A stretch of 64,000 bases of DNA from assembly GCF_004193775.1 (NCBI RefSeq), contig NC_041018.1, forward strand, positions 34,788,913 through 34,852,912. The letters are read 5' to 3'. The translations under genes were made by a program, and so were the position numbers. Under the pieces are notes generated by a model that did not search any database, was not told the DNA's origin, and saw only the letters and a list, made by a program, of their open reading frames with translations. Numbering within the stretch: position 1 is the first letter of the stretch; every line of letters starts with the position of its first letter. The DNA is from Glycine soja. Lineage: Eukaryota > Streptophyta > Magnoliopsida > Fabales > Fabaceae. This document shows, piece by piece, positions 11,656 through 23,051 of this stretch.

Positions 11656-12219
11656 ATAATCTACAGATCTCACTTAGCGAGCTCGTCTCGCTAAGCGGGA
11701 GTCCACTTTTCGCGCTTAGCGTGACAATTCGTGCTTAATGCAACTCCCTCTGCACTAAGTCTCACTTAGTGCGCTAATTCTCACTCAGCACAATTCCCTC
11801 TCGAGTTCGAATTGTGCTTAGCGCACCCTTTCTCACTCAGCGCAATTCCCTCTTTGGTTGGAACTATGCTTAGTGCACTTTTTGCGCTTAGTGAGACATC
11901 AAAAGTTTTTATTTTCAAAATTCCAATGGTGAGAGTGTGGGAATTTTATTAGAAACCTCCAGTCAAAATTTGAAGACGATCCAACGGTTGAAGAATCAAG
12001 AATCGCAATTTTGCTTAAATAGGTTTAGGTAAAATTTGAAATCTCATAATTTCAACTTAGTTCAACAAAACTCCACATAATTCAACATCCACATCAAGAA
12101 ATTCACACATGTCTAATTCAAGTCATATCTCAACTCATTCAAGTCAACCATATAGTCAAATAACACGATAAATACAATTAAACATTAATTTATAATTAGT
12201 AATATTTCAGGGTGTTATA
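11656..12219 (-). mobile_element. Proximal part of the minus-strand gypsy-type LTR
   Basis: On the minus strand the LTR starts at 12219 with TATAACACCCTGAAA, one change from the TGTAACACCC start common in legume gypsy LTRs. A CCTATTTAAGC TATA-like motif (near 12020) and a CGCTAAGCG-motif zone (11665-11900) follow. It then meets element A at 11660 and resumes at 898. The right neighbour is CACTA transposase sequence, so this element inserted into the CACTA copy. Confidence 0.6.
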
Positions 12220-12600
12220 CTGGATGACTAATGCTTCTACTTGGTTCATCACTACATTCGTCATCCTTAACTTTGTACCGTGATACCCCATTTGTGGGGT
12301 ACTTACTCATTTCTGCAAATTCATTTTTGTACAAAAGGCAATCATTAGGACATGTGCTTGTCAGTAACTCAAGCAATTTGGTGAAGCTCTTGTCACTCCA
12401 CCCAAATCGTGCCTCAAGTTGACCAAAGCTAACGCCGATGACAACCTTGTGAAACCTGTGCACCCCGAATACAAAGGCGCATGTGCTTGTTGAAAACTGT
12501 GTTGCCCAAGATCGCGAATCATGTCTTCTATACCATGTCCCATGTCTACATTAATCGGAGAACAAACTAAAATGCAATATACCAAAATTTTGTCAAATTT
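12220..12600 (-). pseudogene. CACTA TNP2-like transposase fragment
   Basis: Two overlapping minus-strand frames together resemble the N-terminal part of plant TNP2-type proteins. One frame has IEDMIRDLGQ, then YSGCTGFTRLSSALALVNL. The other has GWSDKSFTKLLELL, then CPNDCLLYKNEFAEM and GVSRYKVKDDECSDE. In intact proteins these blocks lie farther apart, so internal deletions and a frameshift are inferred. The frame ends exactly at the gypsy LTR. Confidence 0.75.
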
Positions 12601-14630
12601 TATAAAAGACAATTAACCAATATGTAGGAATCAACAATAAAAAATAAGTTTTCCCAAACTGTCCAAACAGACAATTCAAGATTCAGTACATCAATTAATG
12701 CAAATTGTCAGTATTAATCATTGTATTGAATATCAAGCAAGAAACTAAGGTTCACTAGCAATGCACCATGATAACTAGTTAAATAAACAATAGTCATATA
12801 TCAAGAAGCATGTATTAATGACAAGTGTCAGACAACGAAATGCATACCTGGAAAGATATTGACAAATGACAACAAATAGTGTAATTAGGGCAATATTCTT
12901 TGTACAAAAAACTATCCACTGCAGTACACTGGTTTTTAATGAAGACTTAACTTCCTAAGTCTAACTTTGAAAACTTCGACCTACAACCAAAACTAATTGT
13001 TAACAATTGAATACTAGAAATAAGGAAAAAAAAAAGTGTAAACATCAAAGTCTGTGGCAGTGTGGTTTGTAGAATAATATGGTGTCTTATAACAGAGCAT
13101 TTAATCCTTTACAAAATATGCATATATAAATAAATTATCAAGTGCAGTCAAAACTAGTGATGTAATGGGCAATACAAAAGTCATAATGATAGACAAGTTA
13201 AGATTTTAGGATTTCAAGATTTCAACTAACAAACTTGAGATTTTACCACTAAGACTCAACAGATTTAAACTAAGTACATGAATTAAAGCACTATACATGA
13301 ATCTAAAAAAAACATGAAGCTAAGCATCAAATTTTACAGCAAGTTCCAATAGGTTTTTTGCAGTTTCCAACACTTCCCCCAAGTTGTAGCATCTTTGAAT
13401 GTTTAGAAGAAATACATTGAAATTGAGGTCCCCAAAGATTTTCAACATGCCTACAAGTTGATCATTACAATTAACAGATTCAATAATTATTTCGATCTTC
13501 ACACAAAATTGAACACAATAACCTAAAATTTTCATGCAGTATCATGCTTTGGTCTATGTACATTTAACATCATCCACAACACGGGCACCACAATAGTGAG
13601 TCTCACAAAGTCATGAATAAAATGACATTAACATTGTCAGCTTAGTGACTGAATCTAAACAATTACTGATCATTGCCTAAAATTAAGATCATATAACTAC
13701 TTACACAAGTCAACCATATCCATAAGCATTGCCTAAATAAGGACAAATCTATAGGAAGTATAAATTCAAATTATTTTGTTGCACGATTTCCATTTTATCT
13801 TTCATTGAACCTAACATCAATTGCTTAGTCAAATGTGTGTATATGTCTCTTGTTTAATCATGCAACTAATCCAAAGGATGCACCTCTATTACTATGTCTA
13901 TTAGAACACACACTGAACCATAGAGCATGGCAACATATAAACTACTAGACAAACACATTTACAAGGGAGATGTAACGAAATAAAAGATTCAATTATATGC
14001 TTCATAGTGTTTTAGTCCAACATTTTGAACAACGCAATTGAATGCTAGAGCCAACAAATAACTAAGACTACTTAATAGAGTATAAATGAAGTCTTAGTGA
14101 AGCACTATTATACTCCAACAAGAACAACAACACAGTGCTATCCAAATTCATAATGTTACCTGTCCAGCGAATGAATAGTAAGAGCTCCACTTTGAGAATG
14201 AATAGAGTATACACTGCAACACCAACTACACGTTTTGCAGACCTAGGGTTCAAATACCATCAATTAGTTCAAATTAAATATAAAATGGGAGTACATTAAA
14301 CAAGCCCATTCAAATGGTGTATTCAACCCCCATCATTTCATAACCCATAGAACCCCATAAAGCTTTTAACTTAGACTCGATAAAAAGAGTACAAAAACAA
14401 ACCTTCAATAGTCACGCTGAACCAAATGGCGGCACAAGATGTTGTTCGACAGCCTAATTTTGGAAGAAAGGTATATGACACAGAGTGAGTGATGCTAGAG
14501 ACATATGGTAAGTTTCAGGAAGGAAGTTTTTGAATGTGTGTGTTACGGCGCGGCGATAAGGATGTTGTCTGATTGACTTAAGCTAGAGCTAGGCATATGC
14601 GCCATTCCATTAATTTAATTGGCTTTGAAT

Positions 14631-14910
14631 TCCACGATGGTGTTAGTAGAAAACATCGTGGATTTATCATTTCTACGACGGTGCTAATAAGCGTTGTCAT
14701 TGTATGTTCTATTTCATGACGGGTTTTGTTCCACCGTTGTTGTTTAAAAAATAATAATTCATTACAAAAATGTCATGCCACCACCTATCATTTCTACGAC
14801 GGTGCTAGTAAACATCGTCGTTGTATGTTCTATTTCATGATGGGTTTTGTTCCACTGTCATTTTTTACAAGACAATAATTACAAAAATGTCACTGTCTAT
14901 CATTCTAAGG
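14631..14910 (-). repeat. Subterminal repeats of the CACTA element
   Basis: Two units of about 121 bp, starting near 14665 and 14786, share TATCATTTCTACGACGGTGC, then TGTATGTTCTATTTCATGA and GGGTTTTGTTCCAC. Shorter partial units lie at 14631 and 14899. Such clusters near the ends are typical of CACTA elements, where they bind the element-encoded protein. Confidence 0.6.
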
Positions 14911-14967
14911 AGGTTTATAGCAACTAACATCATATATGCGTCATAGAAGCCTATTTTTCTAGTAGAG

Positions 14968-15790
14968 GATTTTACTGCATGATTTCGGGGCGTGGAAATG
15001 GAGTTGGCATGGGAGGCATGGTCGATATGGGGTCGACTGGTGGCGGTGACTGCAGAAGGGAGGAAAATGGAAAGTGAGGAGTGGGATGGTGAAGGCTCAA
15101 TCGCTGAAGAAGGTCATCGATTGTGGTGGCCATGGTGTCTGTAGCAGCGACAAGTATGAGTTGATTGGGGGTGAGTTTCGCGATGGCTGCTTCGATGCGG
15201 TCAATAGCGGACTCCGCAACATCTATGTGGATATTACTTTCCATTTTCGGGGGTAAGATGGGAGATGATGGTGGAACAATTCCCTCGATACCAAACAAGC
15301 CTAACAAATGTTTGTGGGTGCTCTCAAAATCAAACCCAAGGGATTAAGCAGGATGTATAAAAGGATAAGGGGTGTACGGAAATAAAGGGGATGGGTCCTG
15401 CAAAAATGGTTGTTGGTGGGTGACTGTGTGGAAAGGATGTCATGGGAAAAGATGGTTTGGGCTGGCATGGAAGCCATGGAAGGCAGCCATTAGAGCTCAA
15501 TGAAAGCACCAAATTGTTATGAGCAAAACTAGAAACAGTCACAGAGGCACTAGCATTCGAGGCCTAGTGCTACCTCCATAAGCAAGAAGGAAAAGAAGGT
15601 ACATATTTCATAAACTTGTATGCCTTATTACAATACTTGGTAGTTATATATAGGGATGATTGAGGCACTCTGATCCTCAATTCCTAGCAACAGAATTATA
15701 ACAAAATACTAACAAATAAAAGAATTGCAATGACAAGGGAAACAAATAACAGAAATTGCAATGACGGAGAAATCATGGCTGACAACTTTT
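14968..15790 (-). mobile_element. Minus-strand LTR-retrotransposon fragment (LTR end, leader, start of gag)
   Basis: On the minus strand, about 15790-15530 reads like the end of an LTR (CCCTATATATAACTACC TATA motif near 15650, then GCTCATAAC). It is followed by TTTGGTGCTTTCATTGAG, a leader type seen in gypsy elements. Gag-like text follows in broken frames: MAAFHGFHASPN at about 15490, then at 15307-14972 a frame with MLGLFGIEGIVPP and an acidic, threonine-rich helical stretch. The CACTA end abuts it at 14967 and the copia relic at about 15790. The family is uncertain. Confidence 0.42.
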
Positions 15791-16262
15791 CAAAATGCCC
15801 ACTACTCTCAAGACAGCTCAGCACTTTCTCCTTCTTCCAATCAGTAACAGGGTCAAATCTGTTATGCTTCTCACTTTGAAAAGAGAATTTGAATTGATGA
15901 AGATGAAGGACAATGAACATGTCAAAGATTATTTTGTCAGGTTAATGGATGTTGTGAATCAAATGCAGCTTCTAGGTGAGACATCATTTATAGATCAAAA
16001 GGTTGTCAAAAAACTTATGGTTTTGGTGCCTGACAAATTTGAAGTCAAGATATTTTCAAATAAAGAGTCGTGTGATTTGCAAACTCTGGAAATTATAGAG
16101 TTAACTAGCAAGCTTGATGCACAAGAGCACATAGCAAAGGGTCTCCATGAGAAGTGATGAAACTATTGAAGGTGCCAATGGAAGATTTTCCAATAACATC
16201 AAAGGAAAAATTGAAGGTTATTTAAGAAAAGAAAAGTTTTCGCTTTTCTCTCATTGACAAAG
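15790..16262 (+). pseudogene. gag relic of a Ty1/copia element, upstream half
   Basis: Protein text from about 15848 matches plant copia Gag: LKREFELMKMKDNEHVKDYF, then LMDVVNQMQLLGE, VVKKLMVLVPDKFEVKI and LTSKLDAQEHIAKGL. It stops at 16155-16157 (TGA) and the degraded frame continues to 16262, where element B interrupts it. The last five bases, CAAAG (16258-16262), recur after element B. The left boundary abuts the minus-strand fragment near 15790, so the copia LTR is missing. Confidence 0.8.
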
Positions 16263-17653
16263 TGTTAGTCAATGAATACGACTAACTTTTGTGTATAAAA
16301 CCTATGTAAATTGTATAAAACTCTTCCAATTTATGGTTGTTTTGTAGTATTGTAATTACTTTTTGTTAAAGATAGGTAATAAATACTTAGTATGTCCATT
16401 TTGTGTGTTTAATAATCATTTTCTCTCAATTTCAAGTTAATTAGGCAAGTTTGTGAAGTGTTGATTTTCACCCTCTCGCTAAGCCAATATGTTGGCTTAG
16501 CGAACCATCCGCTAAGCGCAAGGAAGAATTTAGAAGAAGGATAAGCTGTGCATTTGCGCTAAGCGAAGGGTCATCCAGCGAAGTGCACCGCTTCAGTCCA
16601 TCCGCTGAGCGAGAAAAGCACGCGCTAAGCCAAAATCCACTAATGAGCGCTAAGCGGTTCAAAATTGCACTAAGCGCGCAAGCACGAACAAAGTCACCTA
16701 TTTAAGCCTGAAATCATATTTTGAAGGGGAGTTTGGGTCTTTTCTTGAAGCTTTTGCATGTCTAGGTTTTTCTAGAGAGAGAAAGGTCCAAGTTCCAGAG
16801 AGTTTGAGAGATTTTGCTATGTGAAGACCTACAGAGAACTGAGCTTGAGAGGAAGCTGTCCTGAGAACTTGAGATGAGTTTGTGAGTGATTGTGAGGTTC
16901 TAGAGATGGAGGAGACATCCCCACCACTTGTATTTCTTCAATCCTTCATCTTTCTCTTCTCTTTGGTGTAAAGGAAGCTTCCCAGTTATGGAAAGCTATA
17001 TCCTCTATTGGTTCTTCCTAGTAGGTACTTGATGTAAATACCTGTATACTTATTTAATGATGTTTTGTGTGTTCACTGTGCTATCAGAACTTCATTCTAC
17101 CATGTTTTTGCCTTGATCACGTAGATGCATGTGCTTTTACGATCATTCAACAGTGGAAACTGGTCTGATTCTTAGAACTTGATAGGACGGGGCTAGTTTA
17201 TCGTATTATCACGAGGGATCAGGGTACGGTAATCTAGTTGTTATATATTTGTCTTAATGTGGTTTTGGTCGAGTTTAGTCGAACAAGAGGAATCTGCAAA
17301 CGATGCCTAATCAGGATTAGGCTAGACTATCATGAGGAATCAAGGTTTAGCATTTCAGGAGACACCATAGAACACATGAGAATTGTTAAATAGAGAATAT
17401 CCTTTTAACATCAGGCACCTATTAGGAAGACCAACGTGTTACCTACTTGTCTTTACGCATCATTACTCACGTGATTTTCCTTTTTCATAGTTAGTTTACA
17501 CACCTGTTCATAGTAAACACATCACTTTTTATACTAGACACCTATTCACTGAAGTAGTTTTGCCAAGTAACACAAGTTCCCCGAGAGTTCGATACTCGGT
17601 TCTTACCGTTTTATACTACTTGAGCGATCCGGTGCACTTACCGGACTCGAACA
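16263..17653 (+). repeat. 5' LTR of element B
   Basis: Starts TGTTAGTC and ends CGAACA. By eye it is about 96% identical to 24404-25815 over the first 140 bases, which suggests a fairly recent insertion. The motif zone is at 16475-16690, followed by a TATA-like CTATTTAAGCCTGAAATC near 16698. Confidence 0.9.
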
Positions 17654-17659
17654 AGTTTT

Positions 17660-17674
17660 TGGCACCATTGCCGG
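17660..17674 (+). other. Primer-binding site of element B (tRNA-Asp type)
   Basis: TGGCACCATTGCCGG lies six bases inside the 5' LTR. It differs from the tRNA-Asp complement by two G-to-A changes, both in CpG context. Confidence 0.8.
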
Positions 17675-17813
17675 TGAACTTCTTTCTATTTGGAAAGTTA
17701 GTTCAGTCCTAGGTGTCTATTCTTTATTCTTTAATAAACTGTGAATAGTTACTTTCGATTCATATTTGTTTTCCTCCTGAACTAGATAACCGTTATTTCT
17801 GTTAGTGTTTTAT

Positions 17814-19261
17814 ATGCATAGATCTCCCACATGCAATTTAGTTCCTTTGGACTTGGAGATTAAAGCTACGTTGAGAAGGAACAGAGCTTAGAGGAGAAGA
17901 AAATTATTGCAAGATAGGACAATAGCGTCCATTCTTAAGGAAGAAACTCATTTTTTTTATTCTTCATCACCTGACTCACCATCATCAAGGGAATCTACAA
18001 CCTATTTGCCAGAATTCATTTCCATGGTAGATGAGCATCAGCAAAGGGTTACCCTTGAGGACTATTCAAGCAGTTCAGTGCCGCAATTCTTTACTAGCAT
18101 TGCACATCCTGAAGTGCAAGCTCACAACATAAACTACCCTCATTCTTTGATTAATTTAATACAGGGGAACTTATTCCAAGGATTACCAAATGAGGACCCC
18201 TATGCACATTTGGCAACTTTCATTGAAATTTGTAACACTATAAATATTGCAGGTGTGCCAGATGAAGAATATGTCAACCTTCATTGAAATTTGTAACACT
18301 ATAAATATTGCAACTTTCATTGAAATTTGTAACACTATAAATATTGCAGGTGTGCCTCTCAAGAGGCAACTGAGCTAATTAAGAATATGTTAGCCAGCGA
18401 TCACGCCATTTTGCGCGACAGAGTTCATCAACCCACAAAGAAAAACTTGTTAGAACTATCATCACATGACGCTTTATTGGAACAAAATAAGTTGCTTTCT
18501 AAGCAACTTGAGATTTTAATAGAAACACTTGGTAAGTTGCCAACTAAACTGTCTATTGGTCAACCTACGCATTCTTCTGTTTTGCAGGTTGCAGGTTGTA
18601 CCATCTGTGGTGAGGTTCATGAAACAGGCCAATGTATTCCCAGTGAAGAACACACTCAAGAAGTTCACTATATGGGAAATCAATAGAGACAAGGATATAC
18701 TCAAGGAGGATTTTCAGGCTTCCAGCAGGGTCCTTATAACTAGCAAGGACAGTGGAGATCACACCCTAGCAATCAATTCAACAAAGACCAAGGTGGACCT
18801 TCTAACAGGCCAATCCAACAAGGGCCAAATATCTTTCAGAGGACTACTGAGCTAGAGGAGACTTTGACTCAGTTTATGTAGGTAACAATGTCAAATCATA
18901 AAAGCACTGAGTCAGCACTGAAAAACCTTGAGGTCCAGGTGGGACAACTGGCAAAGCAGATAGCTGACAAGTCATCCAACAGTTTTGTGGCGAATACAGA
19001 AAAAAATCCCAAGGAGGAATGCAAAGTTGTGGTGACAAGGAGTAAGAGGTTTGTAGAGACGGAGGATGAGGACAGTGTTGTCGTGCCCAAGAAGAAAGTT
19101 GTTGAAAAGAAAGGTACTGATGATACGAAAGATGATGTGAGAGGTGAAAGCAATCAAGAAAAAGAAAAACTAATAATGGTCAAGAAAAAGAAATTAAATG
19201 ACCAAGAAAAAGAAAATGAAAATGAAAAAAAAAATAAGAGTGAAGAGAGGCTTTACAACAG
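17814..19261 (+). pseudogene. gag relic of element B
   Basis: N-terminal blocks match element A: VTLEDYSSSSVPQFFTSIAH and the PHSLINLIQGNLFQGLPNED block (18030-18210). The Retrotrans_gag core is missing. In its place are three copies of a roughly 35-bp segment (CATTGAAATTTGTAACACTA core) between 18217 and 18345. Downstream blocks return at 18387: LASDHAILRDRVHQPTKKN, the variant knuckle CTICGEVHETGQC (about 18598-18640), and LEVQVGQLAKQIADKSSN (18930-18980). A deletion before 19262, relative to element A, removes the linker and puts gag and protease out of frame. Confidence 0.8.
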
Positions 19262-19864
19262 ATGCCACTCTACTCCAAATTTTTAAAGGATATGTTAACA
19301 AGGAAGCACAAGTATATTCACCAGGAAAACATTGTCGTGGAAGGAAATTGTAGTGCTGTGATTCAAAAGATCCTTCCACCCAAGCATAAAGACCCTGGGA
19401 GTGTAACCATTCCTTGTTCAATTGGAGAAGTCACTATGGAAAAGGGTCTTATTGACCTGGGAGCCAGTATTAACTTAATGCCACTCTCCATGTGCAGAAG
19501 GTTTGAAGAGTTGGAGATCATGCCCACTAGGATGACTTTACAACTTGCTGACCGCTCCATTACCAGACCATATGGAGTAATTAAAGATGTGCTGGTCAGA
19601 GTAAAACATTTTATCTTCCCGGCAGATTTTGTGGTAATGGATATCTGTGAAGATAATGACATTCTTGTAATATTGGGAAGGCCATTCATGCTAACTGCAA
19701 GTTGCATGGTGGATATAGGGAGAAAGAAGCTGGAGCTGGGCTTTGAAGATCAGAAAATTGATTTTGATTTATTTGTTGAAGACAAGTCTGCTCCAGAACA
19801 AAATGTTTGCTTACAGGTAATGGAAGTGAGTAAGGAGGTTCTGAAAGTAAGAACCAAAACGTGA
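19262..19864 (+). CDS. Aspartic protease ORF of element B (200 codons, open)
   Basis: Retropepsin-type protease for Gag-Pol processing, open from MPLYSKFLKDMLTRK to the TGA at 19862-19864. The active-site motif is LIDLGASINLMP, with catalytic Asp at about residue 65. The flap-side hydrophobic segment (RPYGVIKDVLVRVKHF) follows, then ILVILGRPFMLTASCMVDIG, the second conserved strand block. The true protein would have been fused to Gag; the methionine at 19262 is only the first in this frame. The frame is unbroken while its neighbours are not. Nineteen bases after the stop begins the non-coding post-integrase motif, so no RT follows. Confidence 0.78.
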   Translation: MPLYSKFLKDMLTRKHKYIHQENIVVEGNCSAVIQKILPPKHKDPGSVTIPCSIGEVTMEKGLIDLGASINLMPLSMCRRFEELEIMPTRMTLQLADRSITRPYGVIKDVLVRVKHFIFPADFVVMDICEDNDILVILGRPFMLTASCMVDIGRKKLELGFEDQKIDFDLFVEDKSAPEQNVCLQVMEVSKEVLKVRTKT

Positions 19865-20099
19865 TTTCGCCCATTGAGGTAAAAGCGTCAAGCTAATGAC
19901 ATTAAAGAAGCACTTCCTGGGAGGCAACCCAGCTTTAATTTCTGTTATCTTTGTTTTTCATGCATTGTATCATGTGGAACTTGCTGTATAATCAGTACAT
20001 TGGAGTATATCAACTTATCCTTGAATGATAGATATAAGGGTTTCAATTTCTTGAGGAAGTGACTGAAAAATAACAGAAATTTTTTTCTGAAAAACAGTC

Positions 20100-21530
20100 A
20101 TTTCGCTAAGCGCAACCCCTCATGCTATGCGCATAGTTGATCATGCGCTAAGCCGAGAGTCTATAGCGCTTAGCGACCAACCCTTACATCTCAGGTTGAT
20201 TGAGTCCGCTAAGCTGGACAAGGCTGAGCTAAGCTGACTTCAATTCGATATGAATTCGGCTAAGTTGCGGCCTAATCACTAAGCGGTCCATATTCTTTGG
20301 CTAAGCACGAATCGTTGCAGCTAAGCTCAAATCCTTGCGGTAATGGCAACGTTAAGCGATGCCCTTTCTGCTAAGCACATGCTTCTCTGTACTTAAGATG
20401 CATCATTTTAGCTAAGCCAGCTCATAGCCCGGCTTAGCGAGATTTGCAAGTTTATTGATATGCAGAACTCGCTAAGAGGCTTTATCCGCATGCTAAGCCA
20501 AGCCCTTGGTGCTAAAAAAAATTGATTTTGAATTTCAAACGTCAGCTAAGCGCACAGATCCGCTAAGCGAGCCTATTAGAGAAACCAAACATCTCTCTGG
20601 CTCGCTTAGCGCAGCGGTCCGCTAAGCGAGAAGGTCGAAAACTGCTTAAGTGAGTGTAACGGCAGTTACACTCACAATTGCTAGATTTTGCAAACTCTTT
20701 CCCTGCATTCTCTCTCTCCAAAAAAATTTGTGCACCTTGCATCTGTGCTTTCTTTTTGCATTGTCTACTTCCAATCACAAAGCATCAACGATACAAGTTC
20801 CTTACTTCCTTTTCTCTTTTACTTTGTTGAACTTTAGGGTAGAAAACCTTAGATTTAGCTTTAGATTTTTAGGGTTTTAACGTTTTTTAGAAGTAGTTAA
20901 AGATTAGGACTTTATATATGTTTGTACTGTAGAAGTCATTTTGGTTGGTTTGCATGTTTGATTTTCCTTTTAGAGGCTCAAAAAAATGCAAGAAAATGAA
21001 CTGCGTTTTTTGAATTTTTTTTTTTGGAAAACACGATGAACTCGCCAAGCGAGCATGCTATGCTAAGCGAGTTCATCAGTATTCATTGAATATACGCGTT
21101 CTCGGAAGAAATCGCTAAGCGCACCTACCGCGCTAAGCGAGTTCATCTTTTGAGGATGAACACTCATCCTCTTGCTGAGATGCCTGTGGCTAAAGGAGGC
21201 TGAATCGCTAAGCCCAGGTGACTTAGTCAAATTTTTTATTGGTAGCCGCGCGCTAAGCCAAACTTACCTGAGCTAAGTGCATTTCGTTGCGGCAAATCCC
21301 ATACTTAGTGTATTTTCTGAACTGTAGGGTGCCGTTAAGCGCAGCCTATGAGGAGCTTAACGCAAATCCTTGCGGCAGTCGCTAGGCTTAGCGGGCTCTT
21401 GCCAGCTAAGCCGATTATGTAGAAGCTGAATTTTTGCAACTTCCGCTAAGCAACCCCACATGTCGCTAAGCGGTAGTGTGTTTTTTGTGAAGGCCAGCTA
21501 AGCGGACCATGTCTCACTAAGCCGCCAGTG
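20100..21530 (+). repeat. CGCTAAGCG-rich spacer of element B (two blocks)
   Basis: Motif blocks at about 20100-20660 and 21035-21530 are separated by a motif-free, pyrimidine-rich stretch at 20660-21030. The same block-gap-block layout is seen in element A. Variants include GGCTTAGCG, CGCTAAGCC and GCTAAGCGG. No ORF of note. Confidence 0.85.
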
Positions 21531-21609
21531 CCTTTTTCAGTTTTATTTTTTAGTTTTTGAATTTGAATAACTTGTGTCCTGTTTAACTATTTGGTTCCTT
21601 TATTTGCAG

Positions 21610-23051
21610 ATGGCTTCTAGGAAATGCAAGAATATTGGTTCAAGACCCACAGCATAATATGATACAAGGAGATTTCCCTCCTTAGATGCTTGGAACCGGT
21701 ACATAGATAATGTCCTAGGGAGAAACATCTTGCCTGAGAGGAAGGTGGAGCTCTACCACACTGAGCTAGAGGATTTTAAGACTGAATTGGGAGGCGCAAT
21801 TTCCATAAACGCCTCACCAATTTGGTTGATGGGAGCATAGACTTGGCTTTGGTGAAAGAGTTCTATGCAAACTTATATAGCTCTGAAGGCCCCTCGCCAA
21901 AGCAAGCCAGAGTCAAAGGCCATTTAGTGAAAATTGATGTTGACAGTCTCAACACATTCCTGGAGACACCTGTGGTATTGGCAGAGGGTGAGACTTTACC
22001 CATATACTCCAGATATTGCAGGCTGCCCACAGATTACAGAGAGATTGAGGCTGCCTTATGCATACCGGGCCAAGGGTTCATTTTGAATGTTGAGGGCCAT
22101 CCTGGGAGGATTCTCAGGAAAGATTTGACTACTTTAGCTCAGGTGTGGAGTGTTCTCTCATACTCCAACATGGCCCCCACATCACATACCTCTGATCTGA
22201 TAGTGGACAGAGCTAGGCTGATCTTTGGCCTAGTCTCTCGCATGGACATGAACATAGGAGCTCTTATTTCTGGCCAGATGACTTCTATAGCCCAGTCTAA
22301 CACTTCTAGACTTGGGTTTCCTGCTCTGATCACCGCCCTATGTAGAGCCAGAGGGGTTGTCTCTAACAGCCTTACTTTTGAGCGCCTGAGCCCGGTCATT
22401 AACTTGGCCTACATCAGGAAGAACTGTTGGAATCCCGAGGACCTAACAGTTTCTATCAGAGGGGATATGAGGACGAGGGCGAGGCCAGCTGAGCTTCCTT
22501 CCACATCTACAGCTCCTACTCCAGCACCCACTTCAACAACTCCTTCTATCCCACCTTAGACAGATTCTCAGCGCTTTGAAGCCATGCTTCAGAGCATTCA
22601 TCAAGAACAAATCATTTTATTGCAGAGTTTATAGGTGGTGGCGCCTCCAGGATCCATTCCTTCAGTTGAGCAATTTTGGGAAATGGTAGCCTGGCCTGGG
22701 GCCCAACCTTCTCTTCACAGGGAAGATGAAGGTCCCACAGCCCAGGTACCACAACATATGGAGGATGAGTCATCTGAGGCCACCATTCCAGAGCCATTCA
22801 TTGTAAGGGAGGAGGCAGGTGAGACACCGGTGAGACAGGTAGCTGCTGCCACTCCTGAGAGATCTCTTGAGGCCACTTCAGAGCCTCATGCACCAGTGGT
22901 GGACCTACCCTCGCCTCAGCATGCAGCAGACCCCTCCACTCCTATCCTAGAGATACCAGAGGACCCGACCACACCAGTCCTGACTATGGACACTTCTCCT
23001 CCAGCTACTCCAGTGCATCATCTGACAGATGAGGAGGATGTTCAGACATAG
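21610..23051 (+). pseudogene. Downstream (env-position) ORF of element B, three breaks
   Basis: Begins MASRKCKNIGSRPTA at 21610, with a stop at 21655-21657. A one-base frameshift near 21790 leads into the main open frame (to 22560, TAG). After a stop at 22633 the tail runs open at 22635-23051. The main frame contains LALVKEFYANLYSSEG, ILRKDLTTLAQVWSVLSYSN, ALISGQMTSIAQSN and LGFPALITALCRARGVVSNS. The tail is rich in Pro, Thr and Glu and ends LTDEEDVQT. The alignable core with element A is clear, so an ancestral protein of some 450-480 residues was common to both. I recall the domain as PF20167; biochemical function is unknown. Confidence 0.7.

Larger units (their letters stand above)
12220..14967 (-). 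mobile_element. Degenerate CACTA (En/Spm-type) transposon, left side off-window or broken
   Basis: A TNP2-like transposase fragment (12220-12600) and a terminal end support the call. On the minus strand the right end reads CTCTACTAGAAAAATAGG, matching a CACTACTAGAAAA-type CACTA terminus with one change. Degenerate subterminal repeats occupy 14631-14910. Between 12600 and 14460 the sequence is AT-rich and without recognisable exons. The left part was displaced by the gypsy LTR insertion at 12219/12220, so neither the left terminus nor the 3-bp target duplication can be checked. Confidence 0.7.
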
